DNA of 64,000 nucleotides, from the NCBI GenBank assembly GCA_029339505.1, contig JAQISU010000189.1:992001-1056000 (forward strand). Direction: 5' to 3'. Below, one piece after another: positions 1-13,747 of the stretch. The stretch comes from Unio delphinus. Its lineage: Eukaryota; Mollusca; Bivalvia; Unionida; Unionidae. Position 1 is the stretch's first letter, and each line of letters starts with the position of its first letter. The position numbers and the translations under genes are program-made. The notes under the pieces were generated by a model. That model was not told the origin of the DNA. It saw only the letters and a list, made by a program, of their open reading frames with translations, and did no database searches.

Positions 1-1009
1 GAGACGAAAGGGAATGCAAGCCTCTTAAAAAGTGTTATCAATCAGTACAAAATAGTAAAAAGGAATATTCAGATATGTCTGAATAAATCAAAGATAGTCG
101 CAGCTGAGCCTGTGTCATGGTGGGGGATTTGATTTCCCTCCTCAAGTGAAATCAAAAAGAATTCAATGAATTAGTCCTGTGGAGAGATAGCAAAATAGTC
201 ATTGTGCTGCAAATGGCTTAGAGCTGAAGTTTGTGCAACTTTATTTGAAGGGTAAAAAAGATCTGCATGCACTTGACAAACTATCCTGTTGAACGTAATG
301 TTTACCATTGCTGCATTAGTTTTGTTTACATAACGTTTTCGAATTTATGTTTTCCAACTTTACATAGGCAGTTTATGATATTTTCTTACTCATTCCGTAG
401 CACTGGCGATACATATGGGTAAAAATAAAATCAGCTGCCTTACTAATATGGTCTTGTTAATGTTAGTGTTGGTAGGTCAGACCCAGTATTATCTCAATGA
501 ATAAATGAAATGCACCAAGAGCCAGTAAGGATTAATAAAGCCTTTGCCATAATGCAAGAAAACAAACCGAATATCTCTGGGACATTATGACTATGGATTA
601 GGCATATTTATTGTTCTACAGGTAATAAACCTCTTTGTATATAATAATAATTATGTAATTGTGTAACACTTCCTCGATAACTCGTGAACGCGTTTATAAC
701 ATGGCGTCCGGTGTGGATGCAGATTTTTCTCCAAAGAAAATATATTTTAAATATCTTTCAAAAATATGCTGAATGTGAAACAATTATGATAAGAATTGGT
801 AAATTTAACCTTTATACATTTCTAGTTTTATCATCAAAAATGGTGATTGATGCCCATAAATATTGTTTCCATTCTGTCAAATTTGCAAGTTCTAAATAAA
901 ATATGACGTATTATGTTAGGGTTTATTTGTTGATAAATAATGACCAATACACTGTAAATAAAGTCTGGTGAAATAGTGATTTATCCAAATATCTGGTAAA
1001 TGCTAACAG
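1..1009. other. host non-coding DNA, no gene seen
   Basis: AT-rich sequence with stop codons in every frame. The longest open frame (684-899) has no recognisable domain and no splice context. I see nothing that supports a gene here. Confidence 0.5.
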
Positions 1010-1260
1010 GTGGCAACGGGGCCCGAGTGGCCAAGTGGTCTGAAGCGCTGTCCATTACGGATCACTGCCATCTCACCTCTGTTGGAGTTTCAGATTCGGC
1101 CAATGTTGTTATGTGAGAAAAGCTTGCCAGTAGCTTCTCGTGTGTCGGTGGTTCTTTCCGGGGGATGTCCGGGTTCTTCCTCCACCATTAATACTGGCAG
1201 CCATGTATAGAATATATTGTGCTGAAAAATGGCATTAAACCATGAAAAACAAAACAAATA
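1010..1260 (+). repeat. tRNA-derived SINE-like repeat, family A
   Basis: The head carries a tRNA Leu/Ser-like A box (GGCCAAGTGGTCTGAAGC). The body has 'GAAAGCTTGCCAGTAGCTTCTCG', 'GGTGGTTCT...CCGG' and 'CACCATTAATACTGGC.GCCATGTAT', and the 3' end reads 'TGTGCTGAAAAATGGCATTA'. The same body recurs at 2815-2951, 58790-58865 and 60785-60990, and heads recur near 45180, 58400 and 60580. This dispersal shows a mobile family rather than a tRNA gene. Confidence 0.7.
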
Positions 1261-2814
1261 AAAGGTGGCAACAGAGAATTAAATAACCACCAATTAAATG
1301 TTTGCGATGTGAAAGTCACATTTTAGTCCTTTATCTCTGTTTCAGTATAAACATTATAATTGCAACATATTCGTTTCTATGAAAACATGAAAAGACTCAA
1401 TCAATCGTCACATCGAAACCCGTGAGTACGTCTGTGAGAACCTATTTACCTGCCGACCTTGTTTTGATCAACAGCTTGGTGAAGCGTTGTTGCATTAAAA
1501 TAATGAATTGAAATGAAAGAGACCTGTGTCGTTTTATCCATTTGAATATGTCTTTTGTATCGATCGATCAATCAACATAGTTTCTTGAAAAGAGTCGAAC
1601 GTTTATATTAAAAAATGTGTCTAATTTGGATCAAACAATAAAACTGGAATGTATTCAATTCCAAACAAAATTTAGTGACGTAGTAAACAATGTGTGAAGT
1701 GGTACACCTGTTAAGTGAACGGAAACAATGTGGAATAATGCTTTCGATGATCTCAGTATACTGTAATTTATCCTGATATTAATGTTACTCTATGAGGAAG
1801 AAAACCTACACTGTTATGAAGAGATATTTATTTACAGTTAATCTCAGCACGATTAAAAAGTAAGTATTCAACACTATAATCTGCCACCACCCACCCACCT
1901 CATTTGCCTTCATGTCGATCTTTTTATTGGTTTTATTTAATCGGTACCTCAATATATTATTCGCGCCACACTTATGCAGCGCTGACTGTTTCTGGATCGA
2001 GATGTGAGAGAGTTGTCGAGTGAGAGGTGTAATGAATGTTCTTTTCACAAAACCAGTATTTTTATTTCCAAACACACTTGTCAGAGAAGTTATTCAGGTT
2101 ATATTATTTACAATTATCACTTAGGAACCTTGAAATCTTCTTGTGTCAAAAGAATCTTTAATGAGCCAATTGTTTTGATTCGGCAGGTTCTGCACTTTTT
2201 GGAGCTACCCAAGACTAGGTTAAGAAAGAGAGAAAGAAACAAAATCCACACAAAACAGATCATCATTATTTAAGAATATAAACTATAAAATTTCTCATGT
2301 TTATGTTGATATCAGGATTTTAAAAAAATAAACAGAATAAATGTATCTGTTGACAGAAGCCCTCGATCCCAAATTAAACAAATCCATTGTTTTCTAATTG
2401 CATATGCCACCAATTTGCAAGTCCCAACCGATACAGGGTTCTACATTTATTTGATGTTGCTGCCGCCACAGCAAACAGGCATTTGTTTAAGTCTTCCATG
2501 GTTGGTCTCTGGCAGTAATTTCAACATGTGCATATTTCATCAAAGGAAGGTAGCACTAAATTTGAATAAAGGCAACGGAATCTGATCGATTCATGCATTT
2601 TTCAAAGTAAGTGAATCACATTTATTGTGCCATATGTTATCATTTTGTAGGGAAAGAAATTGTTTCATCCTGATGTATGCTACTAACGGCAGCATAAAAT
2701 GCAAATTAAATTAACAACCCTTTGAATCTAGATATCTGACAAGTTAATTAAAGATTTCTGTCTCGCAAATATATTTATGATTTTTTTTTATTTTGTTCTT
2801 TTTTTCATTTCCAG
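1261..2814. other. host non-coding DNA, no gene seen
   Basis: No ORF with a recognisable motif. The overlapping 89-codon frames near 1806-2273 run on both strands through the same AT-rich DNA and look random. Confidence 0.45.
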
Positions 2815-2951
2815 GTGCATATCCTAGCTTATCATGGATCGGTTATTCTTTCTTGGGAATTACTTGTTTCTTCCTCCATCATTAATACTGACCGCCATGT
2901 ATAGCCTATCTTGTGCTGAAAAATTGCGTTACACCCTACAACAACAACAGT
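2815..2951 (+). repeat. 3' fragment of SINE-like family A
   Basis: Contains 'CATCATTAATACTGACCGCC' followed by 'TGTGCTGAAAAATTGCGTTACACCCTACAACAACAAC', the 3' half of the repeat seen at 1010-1260 and 60785-60990. The tRNA-like head is missing. Confidence 0.6.
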
Positions 2952-2999
2952 ATTAGATAATACAAACTTTTCACATGTGGAAATAACTTCTACAGTCTC

Positions 3000-4640
3000 T
3001 TTTTCTTACTTACTATGAAATGTCCCCGTGTAACGTTCTAAACGTATCCTCTATACAGCACATCTAGGTTCGTCACTTTGTCTTGCTGTCTGACGTCCAT
3101 AATCATGGGCAGGGTTCTCGTGTGGAAGCGCTCAAGCTGATTGATGTGCTTTAGGTATGTTGTCAATGACTCCCATCCATATAAGAGACTTGTTAGCACA
3201 ACAGCTTTATCTTGGTGGACAGTTTTATATTTTTGTGGCCCAACACATGAGAGCGGATATGAACTAGTTATTGAATGGTGCTGTTGATGTGTGCCATTAT
3301 CTCTTGTCTAGCGATCCATCGAGATATATGATGCTTCCAAGGTACTTGAAATGATCGACATCTTTCAGCTGGGCGTCATTGGGGAAGAGATATAGTGCCT
3401 GTGACAGTTTGGTGTAGTACATATATCTTGTTCAAACTGATAGTGAGTTCCAAGAGTCTCGAAGCTTCCGCGAAGTGAGTAACAATGGTCCGGACATCTG
3501 CTTCCGTGTCTGACATGATAACAGAGTCATCCGCGAAAAGTGCGTCTGGATATCCATTGTCTTGGACCGGTCATTTAATTGGCTATGGTCGAAGAGAAAC
3601 AGCCATCCAGTTTGTACAGTATGTACACTCTTTTTTGGAGAGCATATGTAGTATGTTTCAGGATACATGTGAAGAACAGATTAAATATTACTTGGACGTG
3701 AACGCAATCTGCTTCACGCCATTCGAAACGTTGAATGGTTCAGAGAAATAACCATTGTATAGAAAGAGTCCATTCAGGCCTTCGTGGAAATGTCAGATTA
3801 TCCTAATCAACTGCCCAAGGCAACAGTGTCATGCATAAATGACCCATATCGCATCTCTGTTGACCGCATCGAAAGTATTGGTGAGGTCTATGAAGACACA
3901 TTAGAAGTTTATGTCTTGTTCCCTGCACTATTCCTGAAACTGTCTCAACGTGATGATCATGTCGATCGCACTCCGATCTGGTCTGAATCCACATTGTGCC
4001 TCCGGCAGCATGGTTTCCGGGACTTTACCGACCAGACACTTGACACGGACGCGCGTCATAATTATGCCTGCAATTGACAGGAGTGATATGCCTCGACTGT
4101 TTCCGCAGTCAGCTTTGTTCCCTTTGGTTTTGCATAAGGTGACGACTATTGCATCTTTGAACGCCTGTGGCATGGACTCCTCAGGATACCATGTAGTACT
4201 CCAAGTGCCTTACGGTAAGCTGCTTTGAGGAGCTCAACAGGAACTCCATACGCCCATGATTGCTTGGCAGAGGTGATCATGTTCATGGCTCGCTCGACTT
4301 CTTCCTTTGTAAGGGACAAATCCATGTATGAGATAGGTGGATTTGGGACATTTTCGTATAATGCTGGACGTTATCTGCTTAGAGCTCCCACCAGCTAGTT
4401 TGCATAATGCTTAGTTCTCTCTGGGTTTTGCTCTGCAGGTATTTAAAGAAATCACGTTTTGAGACTGAATCAACGTCGTTATGTGATTCTATATAGGCCT
4501 ATCTCTTTTCTTAATGGAGGATGATTACCACATCGTGATTTTCGTTAAACCAGTTTTGGTAGACTTTTCTTGCGGTCATATAATGACCTTCACAGACTCG
4601 ATCAACATGTCATTGCACTCAACCGTGAACTAATAAGGTT
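3000..4640 (-). pseudogene. non-LTR retrotransposon (LINE) reverse transcriptase remnant, family 1
   Basis: On the minus strand the DNA encodes reverse transcriptase segments in order. Near 4173-3930 there is a palm segment with 'PQAFKDAIVVTL', 'NSRGISLLSIAG' and 'QCGFRPDRSAIDMI', matching the region leading to motif A/B of RTE/jockey-type LINEs. Near 3540-3500 there is the catalytic FADD box ('LFADDSVIMSD'). Near 3300 there is a 'FKYLGSII' segment typical of the region after it. The frames are interrupted by several shifts, so it is a dead fragment. A homologous fragment in the same orientation lies at 62550-63960. Subfamily assignment is from motif style only. Confidence 0.8.
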
Positions 4641-7600
4641 AAAACTTTGATAATCGTTTGCTAATCATCGTCAAAATAAAGATCGGAATTTTTTTCTTTA
4701 ATTTAGGCAATCTATTGGGATATGTAATATCATAGAATTGCACATTTCAAAGCAACTTATTTTGTTCTAAACACGCATATTTTGTTATTTATATAGGGAT
4801 GTAAAACAATTCCGGAACTTTGATATGTATAATCGTATTGAACATTTTCAAACAGTTCCGTAAATATGCAATTAGTATGGACAAAATAAAAAATTACGGG
4901 ACTTTAAAGCTGGGTGCTAATCTCATGTCTAGGGTACACTAATGTGTGGTAATTCATACAGATTAAAAACTGTGTAGCAAAGACTAAAGAAAATTCCCCA
5001 ATACATTGCTATTCTGAATTCTATTTGTGTAGCTTTGCCCATATTTGTCCCGTATTTGCTTTTGTGTTCTCCAAACGTATATCCACAATTAAAAACGCAT
5101 ATCTTAAATGCAAAGATCTCATAATATTCTCTCCAAAAAATGTAATGCATTATTGACACTTAATTAGTTCGAGTATATTACAAATAATGGTAATAAATGT
5201 ATTTCATTTCTTGACAAAACAATCATTCAGTAAAACTCTCAATTCAATAGACGAAACCCCAAGAAATAACGAACAATATTTGGACAATAAAAGCATATCA
5301 ATTTTTATATAATTGGAATCAGTAGTCAGTACTTGTCACTATTGTAGATTTAAAATGTTTAGGTGCCGTCTTTGCCCTGTATTGCGCAGCTTGTTCGTTT
5401 TGCATCGTATTTGCACGTATTGTGCAATCTTAGCACGCAATGGCCCTGCCTTGGCATTGGGATACATTAATTAATTCATTAATTCATTCATTCATTGACA
5501 AGATGACAGCTGTTGCAAGTCAATGATAATAAACCAAGATAGCATTGCTTATTTTACAATCTGTTCCTAATCTAAGTCTGGCTACGTTTCAGTATTGTGT
5601 CTAGGTCACATGCCTTAGATCAACCACAATTTGTTATTAAAAGAAGACTTAATTGTTTGCCATTTTAAAATATTTCATACCCGTTTAATGACTTTTGTAT
5701 TTATTTGTAAGTCATCACCCATGCCAGCACACAACGCAAACGACATTTATGTCGAAATATGCCCAGACCAAAGGTAACGAACAACCCACCAGTTGTTGTA
5801 GTAGGAGTTATGAAGAAAAACGGATTTAATGGAAGCGTAGAATGCAGCAACATGTTAGTTTGCTTCACAAAATGTTAGGAAGCATCTACGATTTCAAATG
5901 GGATCTTAATATATCACTTTTTGTAGCCTAAAATATAAGCAAATTGCTTTAGTAAACATTCGTTGTTTTAATAAACCTGCCATGGCAAAGCACCTTACAT
6001 TACAATTTTCAACACGATTTGTTTGAGTCCGAAAATTAAAATCATATGGTAATTTCGTTGGTTAGACAGTATAACACTTGCATTATTTGTATAGCATAAA
6101 CGGTTTTAAAAGTATTACAGTAAAGACAAGGTACCTATGTCCCAAATGCGAATGTGGACCGTGTTAGTCCGCTACAAATTCTTCTTGTGCACATTTGCTG
6201 ATGTTTGTTGCTTGCGCATGACCAAGTTGTAATTTCAGTTCATGGTGCAATATGCCTGATTTATTGACAAACATAGCTATGGTATAACAAATATTAGAAT
6301 TAGAATCGTGGACTAAAAAAGATTATATTGCAATTTCTGATAAAACTAATCAATATGTATTTGTGAAGTCTGCTGAAAAACTCAGAATAGTTGATTTCCC
6401 TTTGACGAAGAAAGACTAAAGATAGTACCGTATGATACAAGTGTAGTAAGACAGGAGATAGCATGCATCAAAACCATAAAAAACTTTAAAGTATAACATA
6501 CATTGCAACCATGAGATCACTGGAAGAAACCTACAAAGAGATCTATATTATAAACGTATAGGTTTTTATGTATATATTTTGCTGATTAGGTACACATAAT
6601 TATGTCTACTCTATAACTATCATTATCTATCAATTACAGTTTCGTAGATAAACTGTATCACAGAATATGATCACGGCTTCCCCAACCACAGACAATAACT
6701 GCAAATGAGTTGATGATCCATGGTCCCAAGAACAGACAGGAATTGAGATTGGGCTGGTGCTCAGATAGTCCATATTCATAAGCAGGAGTTGAACTTGAGC
6801 TTGGGATCGTTGGTCTCCAACTGCAGTCAGGGTTGAGATTGAACTGACGCTCGATGGTCCTGGCTTTAAAACGCGAGAAAGAAATTCCTTTGACCTATGG
6901 CGCAAACAAGACAGCAAGGCTAGGTACACGCTTAGTCCCGTTCTCTCGTACGTCATCTGCATTCTCGCCGAATGTAAACCAAATTACGAGATAATCTGTC
7001 TCAACATCAAAGAAAACATCAGACTTCATATTCATGAGTAGAACATTCAGAGCATGTTTAATCATAATTGTTTTCTTCCAAAAAGAATTTAGTTTTGCGT
7101 TGACAATGCCACGTTGTCGATATAAACTTGTTCGTGCGACTCGATACATATTTATCATCAAAAGATAAATAGAAAATCATGTAGCATTCTTCACAAACAA
7201 ATAAACAAAAAAATTTAACCTATTCAAAGTTTGAATCAGTGTTTCAAATTTAAACATAAATCATAAGGTTGTTTTTGATTATTTGCCAATCTCAAATGTA
7301 TTATAACCCATTAGTCATTGTTACCAGAAATATATAGTGGATTGTTTACGAAACATTGTGCTTAAAAGTACGAACATCACAAAGATTAGCAGTGTATTGC
7401 CTGGTCCCGATTTGTATGTTGATGTGACGAACCAAAATTATGAACTGAAATCTTGCAGCTAACGGTAATGAAATTAATTGTGATCTTGTGAAAATTCAAG
7501 AAATTTAAACGACTAGATCTGTACTTTCGGTCGAAGTGGCCATTGAATAGGGTAACAAACGGTGCCCATTAGAAGAAAAAAACTATGAAAATACAAAATA

Positions 7601-8012
7601 TTCAAACACAGTATTAGTTAAAGATTACGTAATTAAAGCTAACATGAGAAGAAAACACATTTCAGATCTCATATCAAAATAATCGCAACAAGCTCTTTGA
7701 AATAAATTGTAATTCATGGAAATGATACATACGGACATCTTAACCTTGTGACACATGGATACGGCCATCTAAAATATCTTTAAATATGACACACTATCGC
7801 ATGTAGAACATCATTTGGTAATGGTCTACTAGAATTTCTCTGACGTATTCGTTATACATCTATAAAACAATGCTAAATTAAAATATATGTTTACAAATCA
7901 ATGTTATCGAGACAATGAAGGTGAATGACGTTTAAGCTTTGTATTCCTTACTCACCAACTCTTCCCCCATATAGCCCACCCCATTTGACTAGACTATCAA
8001 TTCTCTATCTCT

Positions 8013-8014
<2 letters not shown>
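4641..8014. other. host non-coding DNA, no gene seen
   Basis: AT-rich sequence without convincing coding signal. A short ATTAATTAATTCATTAATTCA run lies near 5470. The 110-codon frame at 6630-6962 (minus) has no recognisable domain. Confidence 0.4.

Positions 8015-8066
<52 letters not shown>
8015..8066. repeat. (TC)n microsatellite
   Basis: An uninterrupted TC dinucleotide run of about 50 bases. Confidence 0.95.
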
Positions 8067-8070
<4 letters not shown>

Positions 8071-10740
8071 GGGTGGTGGTCAATCTGAACTGCTAGTTCT
8101 ATAACAGATGTGTGGTAGTGGTCACTTTAACTGTTTTCTGATTCTTTAGTGTGGGAGCTTGATAGATAATAACTGGAAAGTTATCACTATAAACAGCTTT
8201 TATGAATCAATAACACGGTGTGTTGGATAGTAATTGTGTGTGTGTTGGATAGTAGATGACCTAATATTTGGATAATTGATAACTGGATGTTGAACACTCC
8301 AAACGGCGTTATGGTTATAGATGAAGTTTGAACATTATAGTCCTCAGAAGATGACATGGAGACTTATCACTTCAACCCAAACACATTTTAAACATAACAT
8401 CGAACGTTAGATGCATCAAAAAGCTATAATGTTAAAATATGGACAGTCTAAATATTGCATTTCACATTATATTCATTGATGTCTTTTATCCTCACTCTTT
8501 CTTGATTAATATATAAAATGTATAACTCTGAGTGTTACTTATTGAGTTAGGTTAGTATGTTGACCTAGGAATATTAACTTAGGTCTCGATGTTATGCAAA
8601 TAACTTTACTAAGTCAGGATGAGTGATTTTTTCACCTGCAAATATATAAAAATGTATGGTATAAATGGTATGTGACTGTGCCAACACTAGAGCAGTATAT
8701 TCATATAAATATCAATAGTTTAGAGTATGTGAAGAAACTTAACGATGTCGATATTGTGACCAGGTCGTCAAGTGTTATATTCCATATTATGGCACAAAAA
8801 ATTACTGAAGATCAGATGAAAAAATAGAACCAATTTCCGGTAATTAAATTAAATAAGAAAACACAAGTAAAAAATGAAACCTTTTTCTGTGATGAAACTC
8901 AAAAAGGTTTAACAGTAGGGGAAAATGATACGGGCTTTTATAATGCATTTTTGATGTTACATTGTGAATCAGATTCTTGCAAATATTACACGAATTGGAA
9001 GTGTTGCTTTATCTTCATGAACGATCTATAACCTCAAGGTTGATTTAGTGACCTTGGCAGATTTTGTAATTTGAGGAGAACATCACAACCTCTCAAAATA
9101 CAGCTTTCAGTTAATTTCTTACTTAACTAGGTCAACAATCCTCATATTTCAAAGCGTAAGCAAAACATAAAATACTTGTGAATGGTGTTGGAAATAGAAA
9201 TAGCAAAATAAATGCTGCAGATTGAAACTGTGTAATCCTAATTATATATGAGCACAGCCTTGCTCCAAGAAAGAAATTTTTATCAGAATGCATTTTCTAC
9301 GAGCAAATTTATGTTCAGTATCATCGTGGATTGTGGATGCGTAGAAACAAACAATAATGAGTTTTACGGTCCACACAGAGTGAGACATTTCTTGCTGTGA
9401 AACTTTTGATACCTCGATCTCCACTATGCGAATATAATTTGTGCTGCAGTTTCCACATCATATTATTCCCTCCCTACCAGTATAGAACTCGAGATATTCA
9501 GAAGAACAGGGCATTTTATTGCATAACGTACTTATTCATTGATAGTTTATCATAAAATGAATGCAGATTAAGCTCATAATGCATGCATTCACTGATTTGG
9601 AACCTTGTTTAAAAGAAGTATGGCCTTTAAATGGGTTTAAACGAGTTGGTTATAATCGAATTTATTTGAAAACTAAATAAGCTGAAAAAATTCTTAAGGT
9701 AAATGAAAACATATCTTGACTCCAATGAAACTCCCAGGATTCCCTACCAAGAACATTAAATGGCTGGTTCCTTATAAATGCATCGAGAGTTTAAATCTAA
9801 AAGACTATTCAGTGTTCCAAACAAACATTTCTTACAGAGGCATAAAGATATTACTAAATAAATTATTTTATTTGTGAAGTTGACCTGGCAATATTTTCCA
9901 CTCCCATTATGTTTCACTATTTTGTTAAAGCATATTTTCAGAACACTATAATTAAACAAATCAAAAACGTATTTACTTGAGGGTGCCTTTATTTTATGCT
10001 GAGCTTTTCAATTTATATTAGGCATTAAACCTCTTTTTCATTAATGTGACTAAATAATTTAAAAGAATTTCGAGCCAGGTTTGCGCAACAAATGCATTTG
10101 TTCGTCAAACATTATTTTAAAAAATGCAGATATTCAATTGTAATTTCTTGATTAGAGTTAATTACTTTGGCTATGCTTGGTTTCTTTTTCACAAAGAATT
10201 GGTATTTTGAGCCATATTTTGGATATCCCGTCTTATTGAATTGTACTCCATATTCTACAGGAGACGAATATCATGCATGTTCATTGTCCGATGTGTCGCT
10301 AAATACGGGATTGGTAATTTCTCCAAGGATATTTCTTTGCGTATTCTATCTAATCATTTGACGGAGTCCTACATTTTTACATGAAACTCAAGTGACAGTA
10401 CGACTGGAATGTCCTGCGTTTACCAATGCTTTGCAAAACTTACTACGAATTTCCGTGAGGTTTTCCAATTGTAATTTCACTGATATTTCATCCTAAAATA
10501 ACATTAGGAACCAATACGTCAAATGACAAACGTTAGGCAATAATTTAACTTGAATATAATTTATTTTTAGATTGTTATGCATTGTAATGTACCTTTATTT
10601 AAGCTTTTATTTCCATTTCAAGGTGATATAATTTTAATGTTCTTTGTTGGTACTAGAATTTCCTTCCACGTTCTTTTTATTGATTCTTTCTCTCGGTTAT
10701 GAATTCACTTATAATCTGGCCTGAAACAAAACGGTAGAAA
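8067..10740. other. host non-coding DNA, no gene seen
   Basis: Low-complexity AT-rich sequence with dense stops on both strands. Short 'TGTGTTGGATAGTA' repeats occur near 8220-8260. Confidence 0.4.
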
Positions 10741-11106
10741 ATTCGATATTGGGCAAAGAAGTTTACGTTTATACAGAATGCAGAGGACGTACAAGTTTGG
10801 GTTTTAAAAACACCCGAGGGTGATAACTGTTTTACATTAAGAATGGATATACGACTCTATTCTGACGACCATCCAAAATTTGGTGGAGCACCCTTGAGTC
10901 GTGCTGATGTTGAGAATCACCAACATCAATTAGCTTACAAGGCATCAAACGAAATCCGTGAGTGTCTACGCGCCAACTAAGATATCATCCGTGATTTAAA
11001 CGCAATGGAGGTACCATATGCTGGAGAACGAATTCCAAGATAGGTCTTCAAAGAAAGTGTGAAGACCAAGATTGCACTTAGAGGCTCTGTCTCCCGTGGC
11101 GTCCAT
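10741..11106 (+). pseudogene. possible decayed coding fragment, unknown
   Basis: One reading frame runs open for about 79 codons (to about 10978) and then continues with protein-like composition past only two isolated stops (TAA near 10978, TAG near 11042) before ending around 11106. It includes the stretches 'WVLKTPEGDNCFTLRMD' and 'DIIRDLNAMEVPYAGERIPR'. The balanced residue use contrasts with the lysine/isoleucine-rich noise of neighbouring frames. I do not recognise the family. It could be an old viral or transposon fragment or a decayed host exon, or chance. Confidence 0.3.
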
Positions 11107-13594
11107 TAAAGGTAATTTATATTAATGGGAACATAGGGCACAAAAAGCCGGATATAATCAAAGTATTCTACGGTCGAGTGTATATTGGAGTTATGATACA
11201 TCAAGACAACCAAACGGTTATCGTTTGAGATCATCACCGGGTTCGATCAAAGCCTTTCAGCCGAGCACTTGTGCGCGAGGGATTGCACATTTTTCCAGTA
11301 CTGACACGGAGATAACCACGTACCGGATACCGGCAGCGCTACTGGGGCCATTGGATAATTCCTGTGCACCTCATTTGCACCTTCAGTGTATTCTAGATCA
11401 ACTACAAAGACGTGTATGGTGTAATTGCACATTTGATTTCACATGTTCATATGTGTGTGTGGTTAATTATAAGAAACTTGCTAGCACTCTGTAATGCCGT
11501 ATTGCTCAACTATAGACGTTATACTCATCGTGACACATGATGGAACCGTTCGGAGCAGTATGATCTCACTCGTCCGTGTTTGGTGTTGTTGGCACGCGCA
11601 GATTTTTTGGTTCGGCATGAAACTCCTGTCACGAAAAGATTTCTTAATTTCTAAAGGTTGGTAAGCTATGCCAACTCACGTTTGGGTTTGGACAGCAGCT
11701 CATTCAAAGCCAATAACGGCAATGTGACGTAATATGCAATATCGAACTAGTATACGTACATGGCAGCAATATGAAATTTCTCAAACACATTCGCGCGAAA
11801 CATCACATCGATTCAATGATAAAGATCTTGATAGTCACATTGTTTATGCATTGGAATGCGGACAAAACATTATTTGTTTGCTCGTATCGTTTGTCTGAAA
11901 TGCCTTAACCTGACAGCGGTGAACAAAACAACGCTTCGATACTTGGCAACGTTCATGTATTCTTACATGTATCCTCGTCAGCAAGTCCGTAATGGTTATA
12001 CAGTATCGTCGAACGATTGCCAAGTTTTACTCCATAAGATTGTCTACTAACACCTATAAGGACAAGTTCATATACTGTAGTCATTCGATGAACTACAATT
12101 GTCCGAGACTAAACGCCATGTATTTTCCCATGTTTTGGGGAATCACGCCTATCGGCGAGAATGATATCGTAGCCACTATTTGAGAATTAAGTGGCTCTCA
12201 AACCCACGCATGAAGCGTTTCATTAAGGTTTCGTTTTGTTTTGGTAAATTTTGAACTGTAGATGACAAGCATTGTGTCTGCTCCTCTGTACGCGTCAGTG
12301 ATGTGGCAGTGATTTAGGACTGTGGTACTAGGACTTTCAGTCCCATCGGTCTAAGAGCCTTGCCGTTTGGTAAATGGATGATCGCTGATCCACCAATGAG
12401 TGGCAGCGGATAACTCATTAAAGCTATCATCGTTCATAATTTTGTTTGCGATTTGACTCGCGTAATTGAAGAAACGCATGAACCATATCCTATCCACAAT
12501 ACAATACTGGTGATTTACTTCACCAGTGACACCTAACTACTGTGTAACAAATTCCGAACGTCCGTTGGTTGGCGATTATTTATGTTCGGCTGGATGCAGT
12601 GCTTTCGACTGGAAGCTAAAACACTCAACTTCCGCTTTCATTATATACACTAGATAACTCATATCCCTGTCTAATTCCAGCAGCGTTATCGCCCTTATAT
12701 GCAATAGAGTGCATGGTTCTGTCATTGTGAAATTGACAATCGAACACTGTTCTCAGTGACAGTGTGTGACATACATGCTGAAGTAGGATAGAAAGTATGT
12801 TTATTTCACAAAACATTAGCATTGAGGTCTATGGAAAAACAATTGGTACCGCGTTACCTATAGGAAAGAAGAGACTCCACATTGATGTAACTTTTTAAAA
12901 TAAGAATAATAAGAAAGATTTGTGAAGCCCTCGGTCTTGATTCAAATTTAACTAGAGGTACTTAACTAATTTCTCCCAGTAAAGATTACAAGTTTAGAAA
13001 CTGATCAAGAATGTTTTGTTTGGTTTAGGTATTTTCTGCCTAACTGAAGCCCATTATTGTTAATTTCTCATGTAGAAGAAATATAAATTCTACGCAGCTA
13101 TATTATCTACATAATTCACCCTTTTATATTAGCTGGGAATGAACACCATTTCACTTGATATTTTGGTCCCTGTAAGGGATGTTATATCACAGGTGCCTTT
13201 GAACTATCCTTGCACCTATGGTGCACTGCCACCCAATATTGTCCAAGGTAATGTGATCTAGCTCTCACTTGTCATTTTTCTCATTGATGCTTTTGTCTCC
13301 TTTAATTCCTTTATCATAAGCTACATCTCCCATTTATATACACACTTTCTTCTTGTTTTTAAATCAATTGGACTCACTATACTCATTGTTAAACTTTGGT
13401 CTTTTTTGTTTTTTTGTTACCAATTTTCACCCCAAATCCAACATAACCACTTAGAAAGCTGTTATCTACTTTATTTGGTGTAAGATTGGCTTATTGCATC
13501 AATTATTCACTACACAAAGAAAAGAAATTTTCTATTTGTATGACAAAGGGTCTGGGTAACTTTACCTTTGTGTGAGGACTGGGGTTTTGTGACT
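11107..13594. other. host non-coding DNA, no gene seen
   Basis: No frame shows a domain or codon signal. The frame at 11225-11494 is opposed by one of similar length on the other strand and reads as random. This is the left flank of element 1. Confidence 0.4.
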
Positions 13595-13600
13595 TAATGT
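13595..13600. repeat. left target-site duplication of element 1
   Basis: TAATGT immediately precedes the AGCAGC terminus. The same hexamer follows the other terminus at 28298-28303. One base is ambiguous, so the duplication is 5 or 6 bp. Polintons are known to make 6-bp duplications. Confidence 0.75.
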
Positions 13601-13746
13601 AGCAGCAATGTGTGTTTGTTCACCATTTTTGCAGGCGTGTTTTCGACCAATGGAAGGTTATTTAATTACCGTGTTTTTACCGTGTTCTTTAACAATAATG
13701 TGTTTGCGACGATGGAAACAGTGGGTTTACAAAACGTGGTAATAAT
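13601..13746 (+). repeat. left terminal inverted repeat of element 1
   Basis: Begins AGCAGCAATGTGTG and reads closely as the reverse complement of 28166-28297, sharing 'CACCATTTTTGCAGGCGTG', 'TTTTCGACCAATGGAAGGTT' and 'TTTGCGACGATGGAAAC'. A 'CCAATGGAAGGTT' / 'CCAACGGAAGGTT' motif is repeated inside the right arm; in the left arm the second copy is altered. Confidence 0.85.
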
Positions 13747-13747
13747 A

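Noticed and set aside
1010..1100. Leu/Ser tRNA-like head
   Set aside because: No foldable 3' half or acceptor stem, and it recurs with a common SINE body.
6630..6962. 110-codon open frame, minus strand
   Set aside because: No domain, no counterpart and no splice context; the composition follows a GC-richer patch.
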